A stretch of DNA of 59,507 bases from Chara braunii (GCA_003427395.1 BFEA01000015.1:6284740-6344246); one strand, 5' to 3'; counted from the first letter of the stretch, positions 45,961 through 57,698 are shown. Numbers and translations: made by a program. The notes: generated by a model not told the origin, from the sequence alone.

Positions 45961-46506
45961 CCAAAATTTGCGAAGGAGAAATGACTCTCCTCATACCGGC
46001 TGATGAAGTGACTTGTCTTCCTGCTGATTCGCTTATGCACTGACCGATGTTGGAGGGCATACAACGGAAGGAAGATCGAGGGAAATCCAGCAGATCCAAC
46101 AAGTCCAACAACCTGTGTCCACTGCTGCGCTGCCGATTACTTATACCGTCGCGGGCAGTGGGAGCAGTGTCGTCCAGGTCAGCGACGTCCAAATGCACCC
46201 CGGGTGAGTTCTGAGGTCCCTTGGTCCCACTCGAATCTCAACCACACAGCTTGCAACCTCTGAAGTCCAACTGCAGGGTCCATGGTCTTGTTCTTGCCAA
46301 AATAGGTTGGGTCCTTCGAAGTTCAACCGTCGATACCATATTTTGTCGAGGGTGTCCAATGCATGTCGTAGAATGTCGTAGATGTTCGAAATCCAGGGCT
46401 GCAAAAAAACGTGCGACTGAGGGAAGCGAGAATGACCCAAAAACTGTTAGTGTGTGCAGATGGTAACAGAGAAGTTGAAAAGGCAACTGTGTGTAGTTGC
46501 AGGACA
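45961..46506 (-). repeat. Split direct repeat A1 (outer 5' end)
   Basis: 546 bp, direct counterpart of A2. Homology stops sharply at GGACAA (46506) on the outer side and at CCAAAATTT (45961) on the inner side. Confidence 0.85.
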
Positions 46507-48146
46507 AGTCTGTCCATAGCTCAGCCTAACGAGGAGGAAACCAATATGAACCTATTCTTTTGCTTGCGGCCGATGTCGCCACAACCTCATGAGAGCGTCA
46601 AATTCTTGTTTTTTTTTGTTTTTTTTTTTTGGTGAAATTCTTTCTACCCGGCCACCGCGGGATTTCATTAATCTGTGTGGTAGGGGGGGCGCCTACCAGG
46701 ATGGTCCGACTGTGTTCCTGTTAGATTTCCCGCCGTTTCCAACGAGAAAGGTCCTTCCTAAAAATCAATCATCGTAAGGAATAAAAAGAAACAAATTGAA
46801 AAAAATATATTTAGTAGACAACAACCATTCATGAACAACCAACTTAGCATCCAACCAAAACCGTTGAGTACACAGACAAAGACAAAAACGAAGAGAAGTA
46901 GAAAGAAGAAGAAGACGAAGAAGAAGAAGAAAGAAGAAGGAAAAGAAGAAAGAAGAAACCAGTAAGCACAAAGGGGGGAGAAAATACGTAGCTAGTTTTT
47001 CTAGTCCGGGACCCTTTTTTTGTCCGGGCTATCGGATAACTCACCCGACCGTACACCCAGGTCCGAGTGTTCAATCCCTACATACAATTGGGGTTGGGGG
47101 GTTGGGTGGGTTGGGCCTGCAGGGGTGGGGTATGGGGTACATACTACACCTGGGAGCCTCAGAGGGAGGGCCGATTTTTTGGAGGTCAGTAACACCTCCG
47201 AAAACAAAGAAGAAAATGACCCGGCCTAAGCTGTCAGATCTTTGAGATTTGCGTCCACATCGAGCCAAATTCAAATTCAAATTCAAATTTGGCTGCCATT
47301 CCTCGCCCTTCCGCCCCACGCACTTGTTTTTTCTTTTGCCTTTTTATTTTTGAATTCAATCAATTATTGATTGATTTATTGGTTAAAAAAAAAAGAGTGT
47401 GAAATAAAAAAATAATGTCAAGGGCGGCCACCTCCGCCCGCCCCCACCTTCTTCCCTGTTCGCCTCCACCTTCGCGTCCTCCTTCCTTCGCCTCGCCCCG
47501 CTCCTTCCTCCGCCCGCCATAGCCCCAGCCTCCCCGTTGTCAGAGAAGAGACCCTTACAACGGTATCTGCTCAATATTTTGAATGTTTAACAGCGTGTAA
47601 TTTTTTTACTTTATGAGGCTAACGCGTTTGCCGGAAAAGTTTATTCAGACACGACCTAGGACTGAAAAGCTAAACTTTTCTTAAAGTTTGAAACCGGATG
47701 TGTGACAACATCCGCAAATGACAGTGGTAACCGCCAGTGCTTCGCTTTTCGTCGAGGCCGCAAAGGCATTGCAGTTATTGCAGTGCAAAATCTGAACCTA
47801 TCCTATTTAAAATAATGATGCGCGACTGCTTAGCCGCGCGATTCAGGGTTTAAATAGTCCAAAACTAACGGCCGTTTTGGGTCTGCGACCTCGACACGGG
47901 GGTTAGAAGCTGCCTAATTTTATTATTTTTAAAAGTTCTTAGACAGGTAGGCCCGCGTGGTTAAATTCCGTAATTGGGGTTTGAAAGTCAATACTTAATT
48001 TACCAGGTTGGGCTCCTGTCCAAGCTGTAGGCAAGGTAGCCATTTGTGCAAAGAAATAAGGTCACCGAGCGTTGCCAGGCCACAGACAGACGGTCATTGG
48101 GAGGGGCATCTTCATATAGAAGAGTTGCCCCTACTCTTACCATAGT
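46507..48146. other. Stretch without recognisable gene
   Basis: Includes GAA-rich DNA (46900-46960), a GTTGGGGGGTTGGG stretch (47090-47120) and a triplicated AAATTC word near 47265-47290. Short open frames only. Confidence 0.5.
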
Positions 48147-48217
48147 AGGAGCTAGCCTAGGACTGTCACCCAGCAGGTATTGGTATCAAAGCTGAACGTG
48201 CCACTTGGCTAGCTCCT
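48147..48217. repeat. Foldback repeat with AGGAGCTAGCC termini (copy 2)
   Basis: Ends AGGAGCTAGCC and GGCTAGCTCCT as in copy 1 at 179-262. It lies about 100 bp upstream of the U6-derived fragment, so the two could belong to one retroposed unit. Confidence 0.4.
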
Positions 48218-48315
48218 TTTGATGGAGCAGTCCACAAAACTGGCAATGGGGCCATGGTCGATTCCAATTGCATGATCTGAGGATTAGATCATGCGACCTC
48301 CAAGATCGTTTGTGT

Positions 48316-48366
48316 AAAGTTAAAGATTGGCATGGCCCCTGCGCAAGGATCACACGTATAAATTGA
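48316..48366 (+). pseudogene. U6 snRNA-derived 3' fragment with A-rich tail
   Basis: GATTGGCATGGCCCCTGCGC continuing AAGGATCACACGTATAAATTGA matches the universally conserved U6 core (AGATTAGCATGGCCCCTGCG, AAGGATGACACGCATAAAT) with four or five changes. The 5' half of U6, including the cap stem and ACAGAG box, is absent, and an A-rich tail follows at 48367. LINE-mediated retrocopying or template switching onto U6 RNA is the standard explanation for such chimeras. It cannot function in splicing. Confidence 0.85.
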
Positions 48367-48510
48367 AAAAAAAAAGAAAAAAAGTTTTAATTTTCATTCG
48401 AATCCTATAGGATTCGAAGTCGGATCACAAGCGGTTATCGGGTAACTTAAAATTTAGGAATAAAAATTCTGAAGTGAGAATTTTGGGCAGTCAGAAAATC
48501 CTGAATGGTC

Positions 48511-48806
48511 TTGAAGTGGTGAAAGGTCTGAAGACCTTGAAAACCACTTGTTTAGGCAGGGTGCATCCTGAAGTGGTCAAGTGAGAGTTTTGGGCAGTCT
48601 CAAAATTTTGAATCGTCATGAACTGGTGAAAGGTTCGAAAACCATGAAAACCATCCTTCACCACTTGAGGATGTAGCCTGCCTAAACAGGTGGTTTTCAG
48701 GGTCTTCAGAGCTTTCACCACTTGAAGTGGTGAAAGATCCTAAGATCCTGAAAACCACATGTTTAGGCAGGTTGCATCCTGAAGTGGTGAAGGGTGTCCT
48801 GAAGTG
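48511..48806. repeat. Large palindrome plus direct copy (GAAGTGGTGAAAG family)
   Basis: 48657-48792 is an imperfect ~136-bp palindrome centred on CACCACTTGAAGTGGTG (48716-48732). Each arm holds GTTTAGGCAGG and GAAAACCAC-type words. A further direct copy of the right arm lies at 48511-48581. A single foldback element with a partial duplicate, or three units in alternating orientation, would explain it. Confidence 0.8.
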
Positions 48807-48809
48807 GTG

Positions 48810-50990
48810 ATGAAAAATACGACTGTTGTTAACCTTCTCTCACTCATATCTGTATTTCGACAGTGTGTGGTTGAAAAACCACACGTATTGAAGTGATCGT
48901 TAGGCGATGGGACAAAAAAAAAAAAACTTAAAAAAAAGGTGAAGCGCCATATGGGGCCTACAAAAGTAAAAGGGAGTTGGATGTCCCAAACGATAGTGCA
49001 GACGCCAGTTTTAATGGGCGACTGTCTGTTTTGAAAGCATGTTTTTTTTTCTCTTAACTTTTCTTGGATTTTTTTGTTAGATTTTGTTTAAGATTCTTTC
49101 TTATTTTTTCGATTCCTTCCCTACGCACTTACAGAGTCTGCACCCGTTTGTTTCGATGAACGGGCTGCAGCAGGGTGAGGCCATGTATGTTTTCACGATC
49201 AAGTGGAAGATACATGGCGTATGTAAGGGAGTTTGGCCTATCGATTCCTTAGCATTTTAGGACCTGAAGCTAGAGGTGTCGAAAAAGTTATCACATGAAT
49301 AATTGGCTGGTGGAGGCCGAATGTTCATAATGGCGTTGATTTTTTATCTTTCGATATCACGAGGAGCACCGTTCGCGCCTGCTCGTTCGAGAATGGGTTG
49401 CGAATAGGCGGCTGGATTTGGCGCTCTCCTGAACCAGGTGCTGGCACGAGAGGAAAAAAAAATAAAAAAAGGAAAAAAAACTTTGTTGAGTTTGACTCTA
49501 GTCCAACTCTGTGAAATAACAGAGGGGGCGATCGTTCGTTTTGAACGATGAGATGCCCCCATGAAGGGATAGGAGGGGCGGAGAAAAAAGTAACGTCCAC
49601 GTATGTGGCCGTGGTTACGATTGGGTGCATGTGTGTGTGTGTGTATGCGGCTAAGGGAGGGACAATACCCCTACAACTTAGTGAAGGGGTTCCGATAAGG
49701 GCAAAAAAAATGAGAGGGGATAAAAAGGTTAAAGGACTCAATTGTGCGTGGCCCCTGGTTGAGATCAAGGGCTCAGGATCACTGCACTCTGAGTCCTGGA
49801 GCAAACCTTCGACTATAGCATAAAGACAACTCTTCCCTAAGTTGCTTCATTTATTTGAGCAGATGGAGAAGTGATGCTTGGAGAAGCAGTACTGGTGGAG
49901 TGGTGCTGAAGATTTGTTGGGTGAGGGAGAGAACGCGCTGACGGTCTGCAGGAAGATAGAGTCAGGGGCGAAGGCAGCCATAACCAGCGTTGGGGTTACC
50001 CGACCTCAGCGTTGAGCTGATGCTGCGATAGTGGGGCCTTTTTTGTGGAACCAGGGCTCAACCCTAACCTGGTTGTGGCGGTGCAGCGACTGAATCTCCA
50101 TTTCAGTGGGGTTATGCTGCCACGTCAACATTGTTTTCTTTATGGGAAAATGTTGCTGGATTGTCGACATAGCAAACGACGAAGACACAATGCTTTGAAG
50201 GGGGATGTCGTCTGTTTACCGTGCAGCGTTAACATCAACATCAATATTTTTGTGTGTGTATGGGGGAGTGCTATTCATCCAACGACATGGCAAGTGGTGA
50301 TTCCGTTGATAATTTTGGGGGAGCGGTAATCTTACGACGGTTAAGATTTGAGTGAATCGGTGTGGCTAGGGGCGACAACTATTGGAGCACGTTTTGGGAC
50401 CATGCGACACAACGCTTGGACCCACAAGGGAGCTTGGAGGAGTGTGCGAGTGCAGTGCGAAGTAGTCATTGGGGCACACGACACATGCGGTTTTCACCCG
50501 GGGTCATCTTTATTTTATTTTATTTTTGCAGCGCACGGTGCAAACGGTTTTAGTGTTGAAACCATCAGGTATTACGGACAATGTTGTGAGACCGCGCAAA
50601 ATCACTTGGGACTATTTTAAGACCAACTTAAGGGTTGACATTTTGGCATGAGCGACTTGTATTTCGGATATTGGGATTATCTGGTGTGGACGCGGCAATT
50701 TGAGGCGGTATGGATCTGCAAGTTGGTTTGGGAAAATCCTTGAAAGTTTTGGTACAGTTGGAACTGCATTGGGACGATCCGGGATGTTGGGACCACGTGG
50801 GACTTATTTTTTAGAATACCCTCTTCGAGGGTTATTTCATTGAGTCATTTTAGTGGACCCAACTTGGACCTGTTCAGGTCAAAGGAGAAACATGTACGCC
50901 AGGAATCGGTCGGAAGGGTCACAACTTGTATGGTTGTAGACTGCATATTTTTTATTTCAATGACCGACCAACGGCCTCAATGTCTTAGCT
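48810..50990. other. Stretch without recognisable gene
   Basis: Low repeat content, several A and T runs, no shared repeat with the rest of the window and no frame with a known motif. The longest frame (49804-49325, minus) has no domain and crosses an A-run. Confidence 0.45.
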
Positions 50991-51052
50991 TAGAATTGTG
51001 TTTTTGTTTTTCAACTATTTGACTACACCATACAAACAACAATTGAATATTT

Positions 51053-51329
51053 ATGGCAAGACGACTATCGATTCTTAAACAACCTATATTTTCTACATTC
51101 AACAATCATTTGGTAGATTATCCAAGTCCTAGCAATCTCAGCTATTGGTGGGGTTTTGGATCTCTTGCTGGTATTTGTTTGGTAATCCAGATAATTACAG
51201 GCATTTTTTTAGCAATGCATTATACGCCTCATGTAGATTTAGCTTTCTACAGTGTAGAACATATTATGAGAGATGTTCAAGGAGGCTGGCTACTTCGATA
51301 TATGCACGCCAATGGAGCAAGTATGTGGG
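51053..51329 (+). pseudogene. cob: NUMT: mitochondrial apocytochrome b, exon 1
   Basis: Begins [20 protein letters not shown] and continues through [54 protein letters not shown] to GASM (codon 91). The window holds the first transmembrane segment, the GG pair and the first haem-ligand His region of cytochrome b. The frame has no stop within the exon, so the transfer is recent or under-diverged. The rest of the gene is absent, so this copy cannot make a functional complex III subunit. Confidence 0.9.
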
Positions 51330-52985
51330 CGACCGTTAGGTTACCTGAAGTTAATTACGAAAGGCTCTAACAAGAAGAAAGAGCCTGTGCAATCAATTCT
51401 GCACTCTGGACATTCTTTTATTTGATTGAGACATTATATCAACTTTCTTGAGTGAGTCGATTCAAACTTCACTTAAGGTCAATTGAATGACTCATATTTC
51501 TCTTCACACATGTGTGAACCCACACTTGCTTGACCCTGTTCATTGAATGTTCGTTGAAAAGGCAAATAAAATGTGTGTTTGCATGTGAATGGTCAGGTCT
51601 GACTTTGGGTATGAGATTTTTTAATGGATTTTTCTAACTTGTTTGCTTCGGTTTGATGTGTAGGTAGGTAGAAGGATACTTTCAACGGAGAGTGGTTTAT
51701 GACTACCTTTTGTCTACCTGCATGTAGAAAACACTTGTATTTTGATGTGAAGAATTATAACAGGTACCTTTAAAAAAACTTGTGAATATAATGAAGATGA
51801 AACCGATTAGACTTAGTATTTTATTGAGGTCTAACCTTTCTATCCCAAATGACCTCATGTTGCATTACTTGTCCAAATGATTCTCGTTCTCCATCTCCTC
51901 TGACTCTTTTCTTCCAGGTTACCTTAAACTTATGAAAAAAAAGAACAATTAAAATCTACGCGCAGTGGACACACTCTCTCTCTATGAAGCATCTGGGGGG
52001 GGGGTCGTTGCTTCAAAAGCTGACCCCATTATAGACCTAGAGTGGACCGTTCTACGGGTGGGTACTCTGTGAATTCGGTTGAGACGCCCGACTTATAAGA
52101 TACGAGTTTTGTGTTCGGGCGAGGAGTACCCCAAACCACTTCCTAGAGGGTTGGGCATGCAACACTTCAAGTAATGCACCTGATCAAGAATCACCCCTAA
52201 AGCAGTCCGTCATCCAATAATGTGGGAAGACGGTGTGAGTGTCAGACTCTAATCTTAGGTCGACGGTAGAGTGGAATACATGACTTTGGCAGCGCATCTC
52301 ATTAAGTCAAAACTGAGGCAGACCGAGTACCTTATCAGTTGCATCCAATTTATTGTCGGAGCCAACTAATCATTGGTCGTTGTATGACTTTTTATTTATG
52401 GAGTTCGACCCAAGATGGTCGGGTTTTATTTCGATCTTGTGTCACTGGATGTACCGTATGATGATTCAAATTCTTTCAGTTATCATTTCAGATTGGATAT
52501 ACATTCTTATGGACTACGGTCAATTCCTTTTGATATAATTGCGTGTGGTTGTTATATTTTTTTTTTGACTGTGTGTCTAAGGGACTTGGATTGAGTTGTG
52601 AGTTTCACGCTTAGTTGAGACCGTCCTAGTTGACCGGCGTCTACTTCGTAACTAGAAGATCAGTGTCCTACGGGACGGACGACGTCCGGGTTCAGATGAC
52701 GTTTCGACCAAGCGTTTCCTATACTGAAGCGAATCGAGTGAGCACCCTCGGCCGACTTACCTCTACGATTGCATATAAAAACTTTCCCATATATGTCAAT
52801 AACTCAGTAGGGATCTGCCCCTAAGGATGGTAACAATCCCTTAGGGAAGGTAAGTGTGCACCGCCAGAACCAGTCCTGTCGTAGGAGACTGCGAGAAGTA
52901 CGGCTGACGCACTCGGCTAGAGCGGCGAGGTGGCAATGCGAACGCGTCCGTTCCTCGGTGGTTCGCAGATTTATTCACACGTTGT
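51330..52985 (+). pseudogene. NUMT continuation: probable group II intron of cob
   Basis: Directly after the exon comes GTGGGCGACCGTTAGGTTAC and CTCTAACAAGAAGAAAGAGC, which resembles the GUGYG start and early domain I of plant mitochondrial group II introns. Further domain-I-like words follow at 52202-52330 (GCAGTCCGTC, GACGGTGTGAGTG, AGGTCGACGGTAGAG, GAGGCAGACCGAG). I could not find a convincing domain V or the next cob exon. Sequence from about 51400 to 51960 is less typical and may be inserted nuclear DNA. No maturase motif is visible. Confidence 0.5.
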
Positions 52986-53220
52986 CCCCCAGTTGTCTCT
53001 CGTGTTTATTTTGGTTTACTCCTGCGTGACATGGCTTGGAGAGCTCTAGTCTTTCTCGAAAAAGGTGGGGGTCGATGCGCTCGACATTGTCCCGCCCCCC
53101 CCCACATCCTCCCCTTTGCCTGCTCGGTTTGCTACTTCCTCATTCCCTTTCCCCACCCCATTCTCTTTACCGTTTGTTTTTTTTTCCCTTTTTTAATTGT
53201 CATTTTGGTTATCGTTGCCA

Positions 53221-53348
53221 ATCAATCAATCAATGATAAAATTTAACCGATTCGATCAACTTATTGAACCAATCTATGAATCGATTCGAATCGTTCATCG
53301 CTTGGTCGATTGATTAATTGATTGACTGATTGATTGATTGATTGATCA
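53221..53348. repeat. GATT-type simple repeat
   Basis: CAATCAATCAATCAAT followed by CGATTCGATC and GATTGATTGATTGATT words in both orientations, of the same flavour as the 40-42 kb array but outside the YR element. Followed by a G-rich stretch to about 53530. Confidence 0.75.
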
Positions 53349-54024
53349 GTTCGTAGGGACTTTGAAATCGAAAACGAAAAAAAAAAAACAAAAGAAAACA
53401 AAGCTTTATATGGGAAGGAGGGGTCAAATGAGGGAAGCGTTAGGTAGCAGAGGGGGGTTACGAGGGGAGCGGAAGGGGGTTTCGAGGGGGGGGCGGGACA
53501 AGGGGTGCAATAGGAGGGGGAAGAGGGGGGCACAATAGGGCAAAGGTGCTGCGACTGCAGTAGCCCACCACCCCCCACCCTCTGTACGCTTTTTTTTCCC
53601 TTTTGGTCACATTGTCTCGAAAAACTAGTTTTCTTAGATCCCGGACAATGGGCCTACCGGATGTCCCACGGAGTTGTTTGGCCAGGATGTCCTGCCAGTG
53701 GACAACTCGTAGCATAAAAAAATACGCAGGAATATCGAGAATTGTGGACGCGACATAAAAAATGTATTACCATAGACACGGCGGTGTGGACCCAACTAGT
53801 TTCGGTTGACCAACCAAACCAACCCTCCGAGTCATCAAGGGTCTTGATCGCCATCATCGCAAAGTGAATTTATCAAGGCCATCACCGACTCTAGGTAGTT
53901 CATAATTATATTACATTATTCATTTGTTCTTACTAGAGTTTGAACTCATGTGTATATTTCAACAGTTGAGGGGTGTACTGACTAAGCTAGACCAGTTCTT
54001 GTAGCTCGACGAAAATGCAGCATA
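53349..54024. other. Stretch without recognisable gene
   Basis: G-rich run 53410-53535 followed by ordinary AT-balanced DNA. Nothing recognisable. Confidence 0.5.
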
Positions 54025-54143
54025 GGGTCTCGCCCCACTACTCACTTAACATGCATCAAAGACAAAAAAAATGGCGGTGTACACTTCCATGTTCTAGTGG
54101 AAGATTCATTCTTATTTTGCACATATAGTGTACAGAGCGACTC
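54025..54143. mobile_element. GGGCCTCGC-family foldback MITE, copy 7 (diverged)
   Basis: Left end GGGTCTCGCCCCACTACTCA and inner family motif GGCGGTGTACACTTCCATGT then TAGTGGAAGATTCATTCT identify it. The right arm is badly worn. Confidence 0.6.
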
Positions 54144-54384
54144 GGATGCAGAATGATCAACACAATTTGGCCAATTGTGGGATAGGAACAACAAAGGTAA
54201 AAAGGCTAAAAACAAACGTAGCAAAATTGTCATATCAAGTTGCAAAAAGATAACAACTTAATGAAACTGCTGCAGTAGTCTCGCATGACTGGGAATCAAG
54301 TTAAGGGAGGATAAGAGAATAAATGAGGGATGCGGGACACTGGATTCAGGATGTTCAAATGGATTGCACAACGAAATAAATCCG

Positions 54385-54880
54385 GAAACTTGAAGCGGGA
54401 AGAATGAAAACAAGTTAGAAGATGATGAAGGGAGGTGGTTGGAGGTGAAAATGCGACAACCTGCCTCAACTGAATATGCCATGGGAACCTCGATAAAAAG
54501 GTTAACTTCATCAATACGGAGAGTAAAAGAATTGAAAGCGTTTTATCACAGTGGCTATAATGAGGGAAAGCAGTCGCGGTGAGGTACATTGACCGTATAG
54601 GATAAAGGCACGATAAGGCGACTTCAGTGACATCGAATCTCACTATCACAAGCAACATACCGACAACTTGCAGGATGCTATAACATTACTGAGGAGTTGA
54701 TTGCAAAATGGTTCATCGATAGTGGATCTCGCAAAAGGTCTTGGAGAACTCGACCACCGCCAGCACACCATGCTTTGTCTAAATCCATGGCATGCTTTGG
54801 AACTAGAAATGTGGATGATTATGCATCTCGCCTTCACAATGGCGAAGTGACAAACATCAAAATCCCAGTATCATAATATG
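54385..54880 (+). pseudogene. Decayed ORF, unrecognised
   Basis: One frame from NKLEDDEGRWLEVKMRQP through FYHSGYNEGKQSR to three stops (TGA, TAG, TGA). It then continues SQATYRQLAGCYNITEELIA and RPPPAHHALSKSMACFGT to TAA near 54870. The charged, helical composition and consistent frame suggest old coding sequence, perhaps a transposase or exon, but I recognise nothing. Confidence 0.35.
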
Positions 54881-57488
54881 AAATGCAGTGTTTACAAGTA
54901 ACTGGGATAAACTGTCTCACACTTCAAATTATACCTAAAGTGCGAGGTTTCTGTCCGTTTTTTAGAGTAGTGGGATCATAAAATTGCAGATTGTTCATCA
55001 TTCCCTTGCAACTAAATAAACCTTATGGGGTGCTCTTGGGGGCACTTATTGTTTGCATCAATGGAAAACAATGCTCTGTAGCAGACTCATATGTCAAGGA
55101 GTGGGTAAGGACAACCATATATTAGGGGATTTGAAGACGGCGATTTGAGGTTAGTAAGGTAGGTGAAAAATTTTAAGCTATAACAATGAAAGAGGCAATT
55201 AAAGGGTCGCTTCAAGTAGCTATCACAACAGATTTTGAACGCAGGTATGGCAAGCGAAGAGTGTTCTTGACAAACGAATCAATTTTATTTTTTTTAAGTT
55301 TGGAATCCATTCCTGACACACTGGAGACGGAAAAGAACTGCACTAGGTTGAGGGATGCGAACCCGTGATCTTTGTTGCCACGTGGATAACATATGCATAA
55401 CACAAATGCATGATATGCGGATCGGACCACATAAGGGACTGAAGTCTCGATTGTCATTATATAAATGTTATAACGAGATAGGTAGTAAAGTGGAGGGATA
55501 ACATATAAAATGTGGTATACAATATAGAGAGATATAATTGTACTCATTTCGACAAGTATTAAAGTTGTAGAAAACTAGAATGGCCCAAAATGGGGCATAT
55601 CATAAGATGTATATATTGGAAAACTCTCTTGCCTAAGCCAGACGCGCTGCGTTCTGACATCCTGGGCCAAGTAGTGGTGGCTTAAGGGTTATCCATTATG
55701 GCATGTGCTCACTTACGAAAACAACCATTCTTTCGTCAAACAAACAGTCTCATCCCCAATCCCCAACTGTGCAGAAATATTATAGCAAAAAACCGTTGTT
55801 AAGAATAATGACACTTTTTCTATCTGGACCATCTCATCCTCTTTAACGACTAAACATGGGTCTCACAACAGATCAATCACAGTGAGACAATTGTATGTAC
55901 ACGGGTCTGAAATTATTATGAATCATTGACAAAAAAATATGGACCATTGTCATTTGTTATCCTCAGAGCATGGTTGTGCAGACGCGTAATAAAATTGCAG
56001 TCTGTGATGAATACTTTACCCTGAGACTACATTTATTTTTCACAAGTTTTTCCCTAATTCTATGAGTGTCAGTTCTTACATGCAAGACAAGTGCATATCA
56101 CATCAGGGGTCGCGATCAATGGTACTATATACATGTAACCTGCATAGCAACGAACACAAGGTATATAAAAACCCCAAGTGAGATACAACGTGAGACACCC
56201 GAATGCTCTCCTATGAACATATATGGATGCATACATTAATATCAATTGGAGTCCACTTCATCAGGCGTCCACCATAACTCCATCATCATGTCATTATATT
56301 TATAACACGAATTCATCATACTGCCATCACATTTTCATCACAATTCCAACATGATATCCAACAAGTAGTTTTGTGATGAACTGTTGATAAACACAATATC
56401 GACTCCCTATCAATAGTTTACCAACACAGATTTCAACAACTGAACTGTTGATCAACATAGTGTAAACAAATTGTCAACGGTTGTTCAACACAAAGTTCAA
56501 CTGTTGAACCGGTCCCTTCATGTGGACTATATAACTTACAAACGTTGGTTTCCATCACTTTCTGTTGAGTATGGGGCATGTGGCAGGATAAACAGTAGAT
56601 AAACAGTTTTTAAACAGTTTAAAGGAGGGGAAATCTCACGATCAACAAAAAAAAAAAAAACCGACAATATTCTGTTGGTTGATGTTTGATTCGTTGCAAA
56701 GATGAACCCAATATTCATGGGAATGACAAATAGGACAAAGGAGACAACGAGCAAGATCGGAAAGGGATGAAGGATTCAAAATCATCTAAGTTGTTGGGGG
56801 AGGACAAACTAAAACTGGAGAATGTTGAGCAAATGCAGAGCTAGAAAGAGGACAGAGTTAGACACGCCCCGCAATCGACTAAATCAAGTCACCATTAACT
56901 TCAGAGATGAGGCGTACCGTGTTTGTATTTCTCGACTGAAAATCATATAAGGCTCAATGATGCGAAAGTGGCTAGAATATTTGGTCACTACTTTCTCGTC
57001 ACAAAGACATTTCCTCACATGAACTAGTTTCCCTATTTATAGTATCTTATGACCCAATGGTTTTGTTTCGGGCCTTGTGACTAAGGACATGCATGTCATG
57101 GCCTAGTTTCGTCATCCTATGTAAGTCTAAAAAATGTCAATTGAATTTTCATCAATTATAGGAATATATTATACCTTTGTCATTCATCAAGGATCGGGTT
57201 TCACAAGTTGTCTAGCATTGGAAGCTTTACAAACGACAAACTATTAGTTCGTACCTGGAACGACCTCAACCTGATACACTTGTGAGGCGTGACTCGCTCA
57301 CTATCTTAGGCCAAGGACATGTGTTATTTGTTGCGATAGTCCGGTGAAGCGTGATTTTGATCAAACATTTAACCTTCTCAATCAATTCACTGGATTGGGA
57401 TATGAGGGGTGTGCAACATATACAACAACGATTGTGTTGTATGTTGCTTTCTTATCTAGTCCTATTGCTGGTAAAAATCTCTTTCGTG
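54881..57488. other. AT-rich stretch without recognisable gene
   Basis: Contains a solitary TTTAAACCACC-family MITE end at about 55661-55687 and an alternating CAACAGTT/AACTGTTGA-rich patch at 56360-56520. Frames are short and motif-free. Confidence 0.5.
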
Positions 57489-57698
57489 TTTAAATCACCA
57501 CTACCTTTTTCAGGCAATATCGAGGATTAAAAATGTAACATTCTACGTTATTTGGAGGCTAGGGGCTATCATAACCCCAAGGTTGGCGGCGCCAGCCAAA
57601 CCAAAAAGCAAAATGTCACGAATGCGCTTCAATGAAGCTTCACGCTCAAGGGGAATCCACCTCTGCAAAAGGAGTCTCGAAGGTGGTGGTGGTTTAAA
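57489..57698. mobile_element. TTTAAACCACC-family MITE, full copy 2
   Basis: 210 bp. Left end TTTAAATCACCACTACCTTT, right end GGTGGTGGTGGTTTAAA. Inner sequence includes GGCGGCGCCAGCCAAACC, resembling the inner GCC-rich arm of copy 3. Confidence 0.65.

Larger units (their letters stand above)
33538..46506 (-). mobile_element. Kangaroo-like tyrosine-recombinase retrotransposon (DIRS order)
   Basis: Read on the minus strand the order is A1 repeat, a 5' ORF, tandem-repeat spacer, gag-like region, RT/RNase H of DIRS type, a YR gene in the opposite direction, then B1-A2-B2. This is the split-direct-repeat layout of YR retrotransposons of the PAT/Ngaro/Kangaroo kind. A reversed YR gene is what I recall for Kangaroo of Volvox carteri. 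The element would replicate through a circular intermediate and integrate by YR recombination, with no DDE integrase and no target duplication. All ORFs carry stops or frameshifts. The ~5 kb repeat spacer and the 318-base gap make the true length uncertain. Nested insertions cannot be excluded. Confidence 0.75.

Noticed and set aside
52353-52824. A group II intron maturase ORF in the NUMT
   Set aside because: The frames there are short and show no RT or domain X motif.
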